Shown: piece by piece, positions 35,166 to 47,913 of the stretch | How the letters are laid out: each line of letters opens with the position of its first letter | How positions within the stretch are numbered: the stretch's first letter is position 1 | Assembly (NCBI GenBank): GCA_964019055.1 | Contig: OZ025208.1 | Span: forward strand, 14,948,097 to 15,012,096 | Reading direction: 5' to 3' | Source of the DNA: Anthopleura xanthogrammica | Lineage: Eukaryota > Cnidaria > Anthozoa > Actiniaria > Actiniidae | Length of the DNA stretch: 64,000 nt | Program-made: the position numbers and the translations under genes | The notes under the pieces: model-generated | Told to the model about the DNA's origin: nothing | The model's database searches: none | Seen by the model: the letters and a program-made list of their open reading frames with translations, nothing else

Positions 35166-38100
35166 TGTGCAAGAATACATAACTTTTTGCTGTTGTTATT
35201 CTTTGTTTAGACAAGGAATTTATGTTTTACTAGATTGCTTTACAAACATTTCACCATCAACCTATTTCAATAAAAATATTTTAAAAATTCTATAGATCTT
35301 GCAGCATATTCCTAATGCAGCTAAATCACAGTAAGCCCAATCAATGTTTTTGTACCTTATTACAAAGGAACGTGTATGGAATTATGTATCGTAAGAATAA
35401 CTGAAGTAATTCTTGTAGTTTGTTTACCAAGTTTCCTGTGCGTTCTTGCTGCTGTTCTTTGTCTCTGTACGCGATTTGGAGCCAATCCGACGAGTTTTAG
35501 GCTTTTTTACGGGCCTTCCAATATATTAACAAAAGAATTTTATATTATATATTGTACTCTCCTGAGAAATGAAATCCTTTTTTTTTTGTCCTCCAAAATG
35601 AGTAGCATTATATTGTGGGAAATTGCTGTAACGGTCAATTCATCAAAACAAAGTTGTCTCGTATACTGAATATTGCACAAAGAACAGCGCAGTAAACACC
35701 GTACCACAGCTAAGACATACTGTTTTAAGGGTGATGGTTTAGCCTGGTGTTTCTATAGAAACTACTTAGGAGGAGCCACCTTAAAAAAGGCGCGCATGCA
35801 CAGTACGTCACTGAGGGATTCTTCTTGTACTTTTCAAATTGATCTGCTTAAAATTTTATATCTAGTAAGAAAACTGCTTTTGCGGATTGTCTTTCTTCGT
35901 GATTGATTAGAAATAACCAGGACCATACTTCCAGACATCGAGTGCTGAAGCATCGTATGAACTTACGGCTACGCTGGGGAGTTTCGACACCGACACCGCT
36001 ATCCCGGGAGGAACAGTTACAGACTGAACAGGAAGCTCGGAGAGGTTAGTCGACCCCTAGAATGTAGATGATTAACCCCTTGCTGTGACCAGCAAAACCG
36101 CCTTCTTCTTCTGTCTTATTCATTTTCTTCTGTTATCTAATATTTTGGGCATCCTGTGCTTCTCTCAAAATATTCATCTCAAATACGATATCGATGCAGA
36201 TAGATAGAATACTTAGTTGGTTGCCATTTGACAGAACAGTTGTCAAATAATCAGCGAACTTTTGCCTACTGACTGTGCGTTTATCAAATAAAATATTACA
36301 CAGATAAAGCGGCATTCGCGCTTAGCTTTTTCTTCCTACATTACGGCAGACATGACCACGTTTTCATCGTTTCCCTGCATCGTTTCCCTACCATATTTTG
36401 TATATACAATTCTAAGTAGTTTAGTGTATTGTATTTGATCATATTTCAAATGTTAAAATGCGCAATATAAGTATTAAATATTGTTATTATTATTATTATT
36501 TCTCTAGATCTTTACTTTTGCAAACCTTCTCACCAAACACAAGTATTCTTTTGTTTATATACCATTTAGAGAGTTTTGCCGGTGCTTTTTCGATAATTCT
36601 GAAGAAATTTTCACTTGTCAATTGCCGTATAAACGAGGTGCTCAAAGTCTCTATTGTTTGTAGTGAAGGTCAGATTTGAAGAGGCCACGAGTCAAACTTG
36701 AGTGGCGTGACGAAAGCGTCATTCCTTGGCGTCGTCTTTACTCTCTTAGATGAAAAGCAGAATCTCTTCCGAAACCTAATTTAATCTGAGTGTGTGTATC
36801 GTGTAATTTGTCGCGTGAAGTGTGAGTGAATGGTGCGTGTTTGCGCGTGATAATAATGTGTAAATTCGTGAGCGTTACCCATGAATCGTAGCGATGATGG
36901 TGCACAGAATCGAGTCGATCAAACACGACCCAGCTGAGTCAACAAAAACGAGTCAAAATCATTAAAAAACGACTGACAACCAGTAAAGTAACTAACCCTT
37001 TATTCTTTTCATACAAAATATTCGCCAATGAAGTTCATTCACAACCTAACCAATCCCAATTAACTCAACTCTACTCAACTCCAATATCAAACTGCCTGGG
37101 GCAGTCATGATCAATTTCATCAGGAAAACTTAAATCTGTGCAAAATTCAAAAGTTATTTTTAGTTATAATTGGCAGTGCTTAGAGCTGTAAATATAGACT
37201 TAAATGAAAGTCGATGAAAGAGTTTAGCCGAACCAAAACATTTTCATTTATGATATATCTTTGGTATTATAGCTTAATTGTTTCCCAGAATTAGAAATTT
37301 TAAGATAAACAAATTTTATACAAAATTCGCTTCTCTCTACAATCTCAGTCACGAAGCTGAACATGTACTAACTGAACTACAGACTCTGACTATCTCAGTA
37401 TCGAGTAAATTTTATGTTTTTGAAATATTTGTAACGGGAAAAACTAGTGTCAAAATTGATGGAAGTTTAGTAATTTATTTCTAATTACAAGAAAGATGGA
37501 AATAAACTTTATTGTACACTAAACTATTCGAAATTAAAAACAGTTCCTAAAATGTAATTATCTTAAAGCTAACTGTGGTTTAATGAGGTTTTTCTTTGAA
37601 TTTTATTTGAGTTATATTTTATAATTATTTAGCTTTCTTTTTCTAAAAAGAAACTGGATTTTCGAAGTTTTTACGCTAAAGAGTTTTGGATTATTATAAG
37701 TGTGTATAATTTGTAAGCCTTCGTTTATATTTGAACAAGGAAGCACCGTGAATAAACTTTTCAATATTCAAACATTCGCTACCCAGAAGCGATGAGAATA
37801 ACTTCCGTCCTTTTAATATGCTTTAAACTTTGTAATCATCGAGTCATTTCGCGAATTACAGCCGAAGATAAGCAAAAAAATGAGGTAAATGTGTCACTTT
37901 GCCTCGTGGTTCTTCTCAGCTTGACCGGCAGTTGAATTACACTTCAAAGGATTCCAAATTGGTTCAGAGTTTTCTCGAATGTATGAATTATCAGAGGTAC
38001 TAGAATAGAAATTGAAGCCGTCGAGAATTAATGTTTGGAGTTTAGTGAGGGAAAGGTTTGAGAAAATAAAGAATATATATTTATATACATTTAAGAGGTG

Positions 38101-38940
38101 TTCTTTTTTATTGGAAGAGTGTCGTAACATGTGCCATGAACGCTAATGTAAAGAAAATCTTTGAAATATCCGACCAATCAGAAGCCGAGTTTTTGCTTGC
38201 ACAATAACAAAATCATTTATAGTGCAGATTACAGTGTACAGACAAAACTGAACTAAAACACCTGTGAAGCACCAGTAAAAAATACACCACACAAGCCTCT
38301 TGTAATAGCCCATCATTGCCTGACTTCCTTCTGATCAACAGCTGCTCCTGAGACTAAAAGTAACGAGACCAACCCCGATCATTCGATAAATATTTAAGCT
38401 TTTATTCTTAAAACAGGGCTTGTGGTTTTGTACGAGTCAAAAAGAAACTATAAACTTGGTAATGTTTTGGGTAAGAAAAGAAAAAAGAGAAGAATAGCAC
38501 CTGTCTCATGGAGTTTAATCGCGCGGTTTTTTCCCCCTAAACGAGCTAGAAGACATTTGTCATGTCACGCTTTGCTCACTGTATATAATCGGTTAAAGGT
38601 GGGTTTTTTATTGAACGATCGCTAAGAGGGTTGATAAACAATCCACTGGGCTTTTGTTCGGTCCGAGCAGGTGTTGGCTTTTCATGCTAATTTGCTTTTT
38701 CATTTGACAGAAAGGCCCCGATCAAAGGGTTGATGGGAGCTCGCTTATGTATCGTATCATGAATTAGGTTTAACCAGGTGTTTAGAGGCATCTTGAATAC
38801 AATTTAACTCGGTCAAACAACAAGGGATACAGTCGTCCACACAAGCGCTTCCTTTTAATAAAGAAGAGAACAAGAGATCAGACACATATCTGAGTAAATC
38901 ACGAAAGAAGTCGCAGGGACTCGAAGACTGAGGAAGAAAT
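35166..38940. other. No gene seen
   Basis: A/T-rich sequence. There is a (TTA)n microsatellite at about 36484-36500. Open frames are short and start without credible splice or family signals. The right part probably holds the ATOH8-like promoter. Confidence 0.5.
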
Positions 38941-38958
38941 TTGGGACAGACGGAAAAT

Positions 38959-39492
38959 ATGTGCGATTCGCCTCTCCCTATTCCGATGTACCATACCACT
39001 GGTTACACGAGCTTTACGAGATCACTAGAAGACATTAGCTCAGAAACTCTTAACACATCTGTTGAAAAAAATCCCGTCAAACGAGAGACTAATATTTCAA
39101 CTACAGCGTCTAATGACAGTGGAGCGAAGAAAACTAAAAGTGGATCGCAAAATGGGAAAAAGAAAAGAGAAAAAAATAAAAAAGGAATTTCATGGAGACA
39201 TTCTAGTAGATCCAGACGACTTATTGCCAACGCAAGGGAGCGTTCAAGAATCCATATTATGAGCGAGGCTTTTGATTCTCTGAGGCAAGCAGTGCCTAGT
39301 TATTCACATGACCAAAAACTATCAAAGCTGGCTATTTTGAGACTTGCCACCAGTTATATTTCAGCCTTGGCTCACTTAAAGCATTTAGCGGAGAATGACT
39401 CCTCAAGAAATTCTTTGCAGCTCTTTGCTGATTGTGTTGACCAGTGTACACGAGCATTACAAACGGAAGGAAGAGCGAAAAGGAAAGAGTAA
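38959..39492 (+). CDS. ATOH8: ATOH8/net-type bHLH transcription factor
   Basis: Single coding exon, 177 residues, ATG at 38959; the frame is open upstream only from a TTG. The bHLH domain is at about 86-141: basic NARERSRIHIMSEAFDSLR, helix 2 QKLSKLAILRLATSYISAL. Two features are diagnostic of the Atoh8/net family as I know it: KLSKLAILR in helix 2 and a conserved C-terminal tail, here DCVDQCTRALQTEGRAKRKE, which in vertebrate ATOH8 reads very similarly and also ends the protein. The N-terminal half is Ser/Thr-rich with a Lys-rich run (GKKKREKNKKG) that could be a nuclear signal. Downstream, 39493-40900 shows no further exon; AATAAATAA near 40002 is a possible poly(A) signal. Confidence 0.92.
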   Translation: MCDSPLPIPMYHTTGYTSFTRSLEDISSETLNTSVEKNPVKRETNISTTASNDSGAKKTKSGSQNGKKKREKNKKGISWRHSSRSRRLIANARERSRIHIMSEAFDSLRQAVPSYSHDQKLSKLAILRLATSYISALAHLKHLAENDSSRNSLQLFADCVDQCTRALQTEGRAKRKE

Positions 39493-40924
39493 GTGTGAAA
39501 AGTTACATTGAGAAAATTTCTCTCGCCTTGAATCTTTTTCATCTAAAAAGGAAAGACGAAACTAAAGCGCGCGCGCTGTAAAATCTTCTCAAATTCCTTC
39601 CCCACAAATTGGTAAAAAATTTTTTTTTGCTATTCACTAAAAACTTAAAATTTTAGATTGTCAAAATTTTCAAAGCTCACTACTAGTAAATTATTTGTAA
39701 ACGCAGAGAAATAATTATTGTAGCGGTGAATGAGTTTTTAGAATGTAATCATTTTCGTTATGTGTAAACTTAGCCTTACGGTAAACATTAATCAAGTCTG
39801 CTTGAAATTTCATTTTAAAAATTGTTATTTTAAAGGATATTTTGGAGTTCTTTCGCTGGTGGACTTTTACTAAAGACTCTGAGATTGATTCAAAATATGA
39901 AAAAAATACTTTTTGACTAGGTTTGGATCAGTTGAAACGGAGAGCTATGTACTCGAAGACTGATTTTCAATTTGGGTTTTATATTTAAAGATGTAGATAT
40001 AAGAATAAATAATTTAATTTGGCAGTGGCAAGAGTTTTCGATTTATATACCGAGACTAAAAGAGAATCCTCTAGATAGATATTTTTATTATAATTTGGTC
40101 GAAAAAGAAAGGCTGAAAAAAGAAAAAACTTGGGAATGACCTGGATATCAGTGGGAGGTCTCTCGGCTCCTACGAGGTATATTTAGAGACGGCGAAAGAA
40201 AAAATTGAAAGAGAAAATTTGATGAACTTGAATAATATCATCATAGAGAGACACCTGGACTGAACTTTGAAGATCCATGCCATTTGTGTATATTAAAGGA
40301 GGGAAGAACAACCAATCAGAGCTGTCCTAACTAGGACACAAAGACGTACAGCTGGAAGACGATCTAAAGAATTACGCAAAATCTAAAAACAGCGTTTTCA
40401 AAAGCATTTTAAAAACAAATTGAAGAAATTTGAGATTTGAAATTTGAGACATTATTTTCTTTTCCTTTTCTTTTTGCTATTGAATTTGCTAGATTTTTGC
40501 CTCCAACGCGTTGTCATAGTCAGTTTAAAACTTGTTTGATCATCACTAAATGCAGTGTCAGTGGTACTTAAGCTTAAACAATAGAATGTCTAATGACAAG
40601 GGAAAAATAAGGGCTTATCATCAATTCGTCGAATTTTAAAGTCATTAAAGCTTTCGCTACGATAATGTTTTCTTTCTTCTTCTTCTTTTTTTTTTTTTTT
40701 TGGTTGTTCAGATTGGCTGGAGGGAAATTACTGGCGATTTTCCTTCTTTTTCTTTATCAACCGCCAATTTGTTTTTCTCAGACAAAAATCTTCGTGTCTG
40801 GCATCGAGATTTACATAGAGACCTGATTTCCCAAGTTCCGTTTCATTTTTGTAACATTCAAAACAAACTTCAATTCAAATTTCAAATAAAAGAATTGGAT
40901 CTTCAAACTTCCGATATTCCTTGC

Positions 40925-41101
40925 GCCATGCATCTTGAAAGGTAGCCGTGCCTTTGCATCGAAGTGAGACATGAGGTGACCTTGCAACGATAGAGACCTT
41001 CTTAACACCTTGAATATTATTCACGTCTTTATCATTGCAAGATCACCTTCACCTCATGTCTTGCTTCGATGCAAAGGCACGGCTACCTTTCAAGATGGCA
41101 C
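40925..41101. mobile_element. Fold-back element, about 175 bp
   Basis: Arms GAAAGGTAGCCGTGCCTTTG / CAAAGGCACGGCTACCTTTC continue inward with CATCGAAG, GACATGAGGTGA and ATTGCAAG-type matches. Confidence 0.9.
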
Positions 41102-41862
41102 AGGATTGAATATTGGGGCGAAACATTTGGAATTTTATTGATTAACTGACTGACTGTTTTGTATCTTATTTAGAGTGTCAAGAAAATCCTTTAACGACGA
41201 TGGAATTAGCTTATGAAGAAAAGAATTTAAAGATCAAATGATTAAAGAGGAATCGAGAAGAACTTGTGAATAATAGTTGAAGCATAGCTCACTAGGCCGT
41301 AAGAGGAGTTGGGGGCAGCCATGTTGTGGGACAAAACAATAGCACGTTAAACCGAGGAAAAGCACCAAGTGGTATTTATTAGAGTTTATTAGAGATTAAT
41401 AATTTCCCTCTCCGTAATAAAACATAGAACGCGTCAAAGAGAAAATTAATATATCTAGTTGTACAAAAGAATGTAATATATTTGTTCGAGGAGATAAATG
41501 ATATATATAGTATTAATAGAGAAGAGAATAGGTTTACGCATGCGTTAAAAATACAACACGGTGCGCATGCGTGTAGAACATGATACGTTTAGTGCGCCCT
41601 CGTTTTCTTGCCGTTTCATTGGTCGGAGTGAAATCATTTGATAGTAACTGACGGTGGTCTGCGAAACGGCCATTTGAGAGTCAATGTACTGTGCGCATGC
41701 GCTCAGTATGAAATGTACTCTACAATTTATGTATATATATTTATGAAATATTTGAGATACTACGCGCGCTCTGATTGGTCGAAACGCTTGGAAAACCATG
41801 TTTATATCAGAGGACAGAAAACACGCTCAGCTGAAATGTTTCGTTTATTTTATAAAAGCACT

Positions 41863-42047
41863 AAATATAAAACTTCCGCTTGTGTCTATATACTATGATA
41901 TAAACACGCTGGGAGATGAAGAGCACTCGAGAAGTCAAAGAAACACTCGGCTACGCCTCGTGTTTCTCTACGAATTCTCTCGTGCTCTAAAGCTCCCAGC
42001 GTGTTAATATCACAGTATATAGACACAAGCGGAAGTTTTATATTTCT
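41863..42047. mobile_element. Fold-back element, about 185 bp
   Basis: Arms AATATAAAACTTCCGCTTGT / ACAAGCGGAAGTTTTATATT, continuing through TCTATATACT.TGATAT and CACGCTGGGAG. The loop has a short inner palindrome GAAACACTCGGCTACGCCTC / GTGTTTC. Confidence 0.92.
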
Positions 42048-42049
42048 AA

Positions 42050-42187
42050 TTTATCCCACACCATAGAAAATACAGCCAATGAGAAAGCAGGAAAGCCGTT
42101 GTATATTCGTCGGTATTTCACTCTTCATTCCCATCATGCAGTGCGCTTTGAATCTACGCATTTGTATTTTCTATAGTGCGGGATAAA
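42050..42187. mobile_element. Fold-back element with TTTATCCCAC ends
   Basis: TTTATCCCACACCATAGAAA ATAC and GTATTTTCTATAGTGCGGGA TAAA form the ends. It abuts the neighbouring elements on both sides. Confidence 0.82.
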
Positions 42188-42347
42188 ATGGTTATACGAT
42201 GGTTTCTTGTGGCATACCGTCGATATCCCACTCGTCACTTGTATTTTCTTTGTATGGACACTCGCCTAAAGGCTCGTGCGTATACTAGAAACTACAAGTG
42301 ACTCGTAAGATATTCTACGGTATGCCACTCAAAACCATTGTATAACT
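42186..42347. mobile_element. Fold-back element with ATGGTTATACGATGGTTT ends
   Basis: AATGGTTATACGATGGTTT and GTGGCATACCGTCGATAT pair with ACGGTATGCCAC and AAACCATTGTATAACT. Inner words CACTTGTATTTTC / CTACAAGTGACTCG also pair. Confidence 0.82.
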
Positions 42348-42659
42348 AGTATATATACTATAGTTGTAATATATATGGTATAAATAAAATCATCTGATGG
42401 ATTATTGTTTATTTGGCGAAGCTTTACGGAACGGACGGGCTGTGACCTTGGCCCTACCAAGACGCGGGAACACTGTGTTTCGAAGCAAGGTGATTGCTAG
42501 ATCTTTGTTAGATCTAGTGCTTTGATTTTTTGATCCAAATGATGAAGTTACTTCCTTTTCGTGACCGTGGCGTGACATTTTTAGTCATCAAAAAATTGCA
42601 GCACAAAATGTTAAGAAATTTACTATTGCGCATGCGCTGTATTTTGGCCGCTGACGTTT

Positions 42660-44701
42660 TTACGGTGCTAACGCGATTACTTGTTCATCTAAAGGACAGT
42701 TTTCTCCAAACACAAAATTCTTAACAGAAAACGGCTTCAGTCCCAAAACGACATAACTAAATGTGCTATCCCAAGTAGGTAGGAAATAATCACATTCGAG
42801 CAACATCAATTGATCCATTAAAAGATCCCGTAGAACGTCCTGAAAATCCTTCCCATTGATATCCAAATGACGTGGTTTGATATCCAATGTCACTACATTG
42901 CTAGGAAACTGAGACTGAGCCCGCAGTTTTAGATTTTTATCATCAGCGGCTAAAAACCATGTGAATGTTTTTTTTCTCAGACTAATGAATTTCTTTCTTA
43001 AAGCTTTTTCTACTCTCTGTGCGCAAAGAAAAACTCGGTCAGGTGCGCGGGTTCGGCGGCTTCTTTGGTTAGTAGATCCCCAGTGTAAGTCATTAGTTCT
43101 CAGATGTATACCTATCATAGGCCGTTCTCTTGGTCCGATTCTTGACTTCTCTTTGCTAAACTCTTTCATTAAATACTTTGATTTTTTAAACAAAAATTTC
43201 ATGGCACAGCCAATCATGGCGTAGGGATATGTCACCAGAGCTGGAGGTAATTCAAGCTCCTTCGCGCGCTTTTTTAATTCACGGTTGCTCCACAAACTTT
43301 CGGCATAATACCATATGGCGTTCAACTTCACGACCTCATGGTCAAACAGGCTGCCTGGTTCCATTTCCTTGATCATTTTCTTGATATTTGCCTCAGTACG
43401 TAATTTGTACCTATCGTATCCACCAGGTTTTGAAGCCCCCCAATAATGACTTCTGATGCTTAGCCCTTCAAACTTCGACTCATCGTACGTCCAATCGATT
43501 TGATTTGGTAACAAGAATGTTTCAAACTTCTCCGGCCCACCCCAGTGTACCATAAAAACCCTGTCTAGTAAAACAGACAGGTAGAAGGTGGAGATCAAAC
43601 CGACGATACGGTTGCCGTATCCACCACACCCTCCGTCGTGGCCTGGGCAGTAGAACACAAGGAATCGACGATTCTTATTCGTTGATTTTAAGCCGTCAGC
43701 GTGGAATTTCTTGTACCATTGGACCCACTTGCCGTCGCACTTGTAGGTATTATTTGCAATATGAAACTGGTCGTCTTGGAAACGATATGACGTTTCTGGT
43801 GAAGCAATCCACAGTTATTGTTATTGTTGTCATTGTTGATTTGGGGGGGGGGGGGGGGGGGGGTGGGGGGAGTATCCAGTCACGGTTTTCCTCCCTTTGC
43901 AAAACCTAACACGCTCAATTTCAATCCGATCTGTTTCAGGGTTTAATAAACTGTGAAGGTTTTCGGGGGTTGTCCGATGTGAATAATATTACAGTCCTCC
44001 CCCTTCTAAAGTCGTTACGCCGCCAAAGTGCATATTGCCGATGTTTGTATAGCCACTGAGATGTAACCCAGAAACTACCTAACTAGACTATTAAAAGATT
44101 CATCAAGAAACTATGAAAAGCCCTGCCCACATACAAAAATCTGTCACACTCAACGTCTGTACCTAATGAGCCCAGTGCTCTTAGCCAGCCCCTTCATTTA
44201 TACAATCCCCAATTTACAACTGACAACAGTGACTTGAACATTACTTGCTTCGGCCTTAGCAATTCTTAGGCAGTTTCTGTTCGATCACCCCTCCCCCATC
44301 TTCCAGGTGCAGCGAAAGGTATTTTTAATAACGAAAACAAGAGAAAAACTAGTTCATATTCTCTCGACAAAAATTATTGATCCATCCTCCCGGTGCAGCA
44401 AAGGTATATTTAAATTTTTAATAACGAAACATGAGAAAATGAACTAGTTAATATTCTCTCGACAAAAATTATTCACGCGTGATGACCACTGACTGTCCTA
44501 ATTATCATAATCATCGTTCATCATATTATCATAAATAGTAAAATATGAAATACGAGCAAAACCATGAAGTTTACCAGCCTTTTTCTATCCTCACTTACCT
44601 AAAAGCTCTTCGTATAACTGTGGATTATTGATAAGTATCAGTACTACCAGTACAACTACTGCAGTGACGACAAGAAAAATTTTGATCTTGCTACGAGTCA
44701 T
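42660..44701 (-). CDS. Type II Golgi-type glycosyltransferase, fucosyltransferase-like
   Basis: Two coding exons, 44701-44599 and 43795-42660, GT-AG, junction codon G|AA, 412 residues. Residues 1-34 are MTRSKIK followed by a hydrophobic segment (about 8-25): a short cytosolic tail and signal-anchor, the usual layout of a Golgi glycosyltransferase. The lumenal part has GGCGGYGNRIVGL (89-101), the glycine-rich GNR motif of fucosyltransferase-type folds, then GIHLRTND (263-270), the HxRxxD-type motif that binds GDP-sugar in GT23/GT37/O-fucosyltransferase-related enzymes, and CDYFLPTWDSTFSYVVLG near the end, as in GT37-like proteins (ADv..STWSTF). Donor GDP-fucose is inferred; the acceptor is unknown. 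The intron holds a long G run (43844-43867). A possible 5' UTR exon ends at 44860 (AATG|GTAAGT on the minus strand). Confidence 0.88.
43844..43870 (+). repeat. Poly-G tract
   Basis: Run of about 20 G followed by TGGGGGG, in the intron of the glycosyltransferase gene (C-rich in the sense direction, close to the acceptor). Confidence 0.95.
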
Positions 44702-44860
44702 TCCTGAAGCGACTGCCTTGCTAGTCTAGGCCAGAACTTCATGCGAATCCTACAGTACAAGGAATGACTCCACTTTATCGAATGATATACTCAAACTGTG
44801 ATTATTTCAAACGAATAACTGAGTTTAAAAGTGTTTAACATAAGATTTGAAATACTTACC

Positions 44861-45495
44861 ATTAAAACTTCTGTTCGTCGGCCATATTGTTTCACAAAAA
44901 TATTGTTCTTTGCGTTTATCTAACATTCAAATTCTGTGTTTAAATAAACACCCGACTCTTCTTATCCAATATTAAAGGTTTTTACAGACTATTACAATAT
45001 TGTTTTATCCAATTCTTACAAAAACATATCGCTCTCAAAAAGAGCAAGTTGTTTGAATCGTAAGTTTGGTGTTTCGTGCGTGACCCGTCACGCGTCACAT
45101 AACAACATAACGGTTTAGTTTATCAAATTAGCATATACATCAAAACGAGGTTATCACATGCAGTTGGCAGACATCTCGTTGTAATTTCTGCTCGTTACAG
45201 GCCAATTTTAGGTTTTTCCTTCTTTGATTTGATGGTCTATCCCCGAGTTTTCCGGTTTTCCCTTCTCAGCAAAACCTAACCAGCTAAATCCCGATTCGAT
45301 CTGCGAATTTGCCATATACAGACTTTTATCAGCCCAGAGTTTGTTTCAAAAGCTTGAAGTTTTGTGAAAGTGGCGTAGGAATAGAAGAAAAGAAAGAAAG
45401 AAAGAAAGAAAAAAAAAAAAAAGAAAAAAGAATAAGAACAAGTAGGAGAAGTAGAACCCGTGAGAATGAGAGGGAGAACGATAAGTCACAGCAGC
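44861..45495. other. Region upstream of the glycosyltransferase gene
   Basis: I see no coding exon. A (GAAA)n/A-rich tract lies at about 45386-45430. A short dispersed sequence near 45245-45304 (GTTTTCC..., CAGCAAAACCTAA) also occurs at about 43880-43942. Confidence 0.5.
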
Positions 45496-45840
45496 AATGG
45501 ACTACTTCGAAGATACAGCGGCCATCTTAAGCCTGAAATAATGAAAAGGACCGTGTACTAAATGCCGGGGTATACGTAGGATCTGATGAAGACGAAATAA
45601 ATCGTGGCTATATCATGCTGGTTAAGTGACAAGCACTTCATTTTTCTAAGTAATATCAGTCATTCCTTTTACATCTTTAATCGCAAGGCATTATGGGGCG
45701 ACCATGGGGCAAAACAAAACAAAGATGGCGGATAATATTATAGAGTTTTGTTAACGTTAATCGACGCCATTACTGTAACAAAGATTTGTATATTTGCCCC
45801 CTACCAATATGGCCGCCGTATCGTCGAAGTAGTCCATTCG
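45496..45840. mobile_element. Fold-back MITE family F, copy 2
   Basis: Ends ATGGACTACTTCGAAGATAC and GTATCGTCGAAGTAGTCCAT are inverted. The interior shares GCAAGGCATTATGG and AACAAAGATGGCGGATA with the copy at 20315-20582. Confidence 0.82.
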
Positions 45841-46530
45841 ATCCAGTTGAAAGAGTGCTAATTATTCTGAATCTCACTGCGCAAGTCTTTACAACGAAGT
45901 AAACAAGCGTCCCGGGTAACGATCCCAGACGCCTTTGCGATCGCAAACTCGTCCCAACCCCCCACTCGTTTCTGAAAAGGCCTATTCACTGTTCTTCCTT
46001 CTCAAGTTTATTTTCTTATCCTTATAATGGATAGATAGAAACTTTATTTATGTGTCAAAACATCTAGCTGAGGGTAAACCCTCTACTAATAGGGGACACC
46101 TACATTATAATGTTAAAATAAAAATCATAAAATCCATATTAGTTAAATATTAAATTAATTCTTAATTCTAAAATATATATATTTTTCGATATAATAATGT
46201 TATATGATATAACTTTAAGCAATAAAAATCCTTATCTAAATAAACTTATAAAATTGAAATTCAAAAAATTGAAATAAGAAATATAAAATTGAATAAGATA
46301 AAATAAAATAAAATAACCACCCGGGCTTCAATTATTACACAAAAAACATCCTCTGCAACCGTCATCAATTAGAGATGTTAAAAAATGCCTCCTGACAAAA
46401 TTCCTTGAAGGAAAGAAAACAAGACCTCAATTTTTACTGTGCAGACACACTAACCGGGATCACTTGAATAAAACTGACCAATCAGATAACAGTAAACTAG
46501 ACAGAGATTGAACTGATAACAGCATTAGCT
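45841..46530. other. A/T-rich stretch, no gene seen
   Basis: It contains AAATAAAATAAAATAAAATAA-type A/T repeats at about 46285-46315 and nothing coding. Confidence 0.5.
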
Positions 46531-46950
46531 GTTTTTACGGTGCTAACGCGATTCCTTGTTCATTTAAAGGACAGTTTTCTCCAAACACAAAATTCTTAAC
46601 AGAAAACGGCTTCAGTCCCAAAACAACATAACTAAATGTGCTATCCCAAGTAGGTAGAAAATAATCACATTCGAGCAACATCAATTGATCCATTAAAAGA
46701 TCCCGTAGAACGTCCTGAAAATCCTTCCCATTGATATCCAAATGACGTGGTTTGATATCCAACGTCACTACATTGCTAGGAAACTGAGACTGAGCCCGCA
46801 GTTTTAGATTTTTATTTCAGCGGCTAAAAACCATGTGAATGATTTTTTTCTCAGACTAATGAATTTCTTTCTTAAAGCTTTTTCTACTCTCTGTGCGCAA
46901 AGAAACTCGGTGAGGTGCGCGGGTGCGGCGGCTTCTTTGGTTAGTAGATC
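46531..46950 (-). pseudogene. Broken partial copy of the glycosyltransferase 3' end
   Basis: About 420 bp nearly identical to 42655-43078, the last third of the glycosyltransferase exon 2. The final 77 codons (to ALAP and stop) are intact. Upstream the frame is lost: TTATCATCAGCGG of the parent reads TTATTTCAGCGG here (one base fewer), and AAAGAAAAACTCGG reads AAAGAAACTCGG (two fewer). The catalytic GNR and HLRTND parts are absent. The copy has no intron information, so segmental copying and retroposition cannot be told apart. High identity suggests a recent event. Confidence 0.93.
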
Positions 46951-46956
46951 TTAAAT

Positions 46957-47085
46957 TTTGTTATATCTTATCAAATTAGCACTAAACTTACCAGAATTAA
47001 TTTTTTTAAAACAGCTCCTATACTTTAAGCTCCGAATATCTGGTAAGTTTAGTGCTGATTTGATAAGATATAATAGAGTTTAAAA
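46957..47085. mobile_element. Fold-back element at the edge of the pseudogene
   Basis: Arms TTATATCTTATCAAATTAGC and ACTAAACTTACCAG / CTGGTAAGTTTAGTGCTGAT TTGATAAGATATAA. It begins within a few bases of where similarity to the parent gene ends. Confidence 0.9.
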
Positions 47086-47435
47086 ATTTGTAAAAGTGTT
47101 TGTCCTTCCCCTCCCCCTGAGTACCAAATTTGCCCCCCCCCCCCCCTGGATGAAATCGAGGTGGGCCCATAGATGAAATCAATCAGCTTGTCCTATGCTA
47201 TCATCGTGCCAAGTTTGGTACCTTTAACCAAAAGTGCACAATTCGACTACTCTTTTGCACCATATTGCTGGACTATATGTGTGCATGCTCGTTTAATGTA
47301 GCACATGTACAAGTTAACTACTGCACGGTCGCAGTTCGTCAAGGCGCATTTACACAGGCGACTTTTGTTGCGATTTTTGTTGTACTTTTTCTCGCACCGT
47401 GTCGCGGCACTAAACTCAGGGTGGCATGGGTGGGA

Positions 47436-47670
47436 TCGATCACGGATCACGGACAATTTTTTCATAAATTCCCGAATCACGAAATGCGAATAATGACTAA
47501 TCTTGATACAAGGATTTAGAGTGAAATACGAATTTTCACGAATCACGGTCTTCAAAATAAGCAGATCACGCATCACGGGGAGACTGAAATCCACGAATCA
47601 CGGACTTATTTTTTTGAATTTCACGAATCACGGTCCAAAAAATAATCCGAATAACGCGTCACGCCTGTGG
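47436..47670 (+). repeat. Degenerate CGAATCACGG repeat
   Basis: At least eight words of ATCACGG, CGAATCACG or CGCATCACG spaced irregularly. It is not coding. Confidence 0.85.
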
Positions 47671-47913
47671 CACCCTGTAAACTGCGCATGTAGACAAACG
47701 GCGATTTTGATTTGATTTTGTACATTCGATGCGATTTCTCGCCATGAAATCGCAATGGTTTTGAACATGTTGGAAACCTGATGCAAATTTGCGGTGATTT
47801 TATGACAATTTTATGCTTTGGTAGGGTCCCCTGGGGGATTTTTTTGTCGTGCTCACGCAATCTCACGCGGCCATATCCTCTTGCGCAAGCTCCTCGATTT
47901 CACCGCTGCTCAA

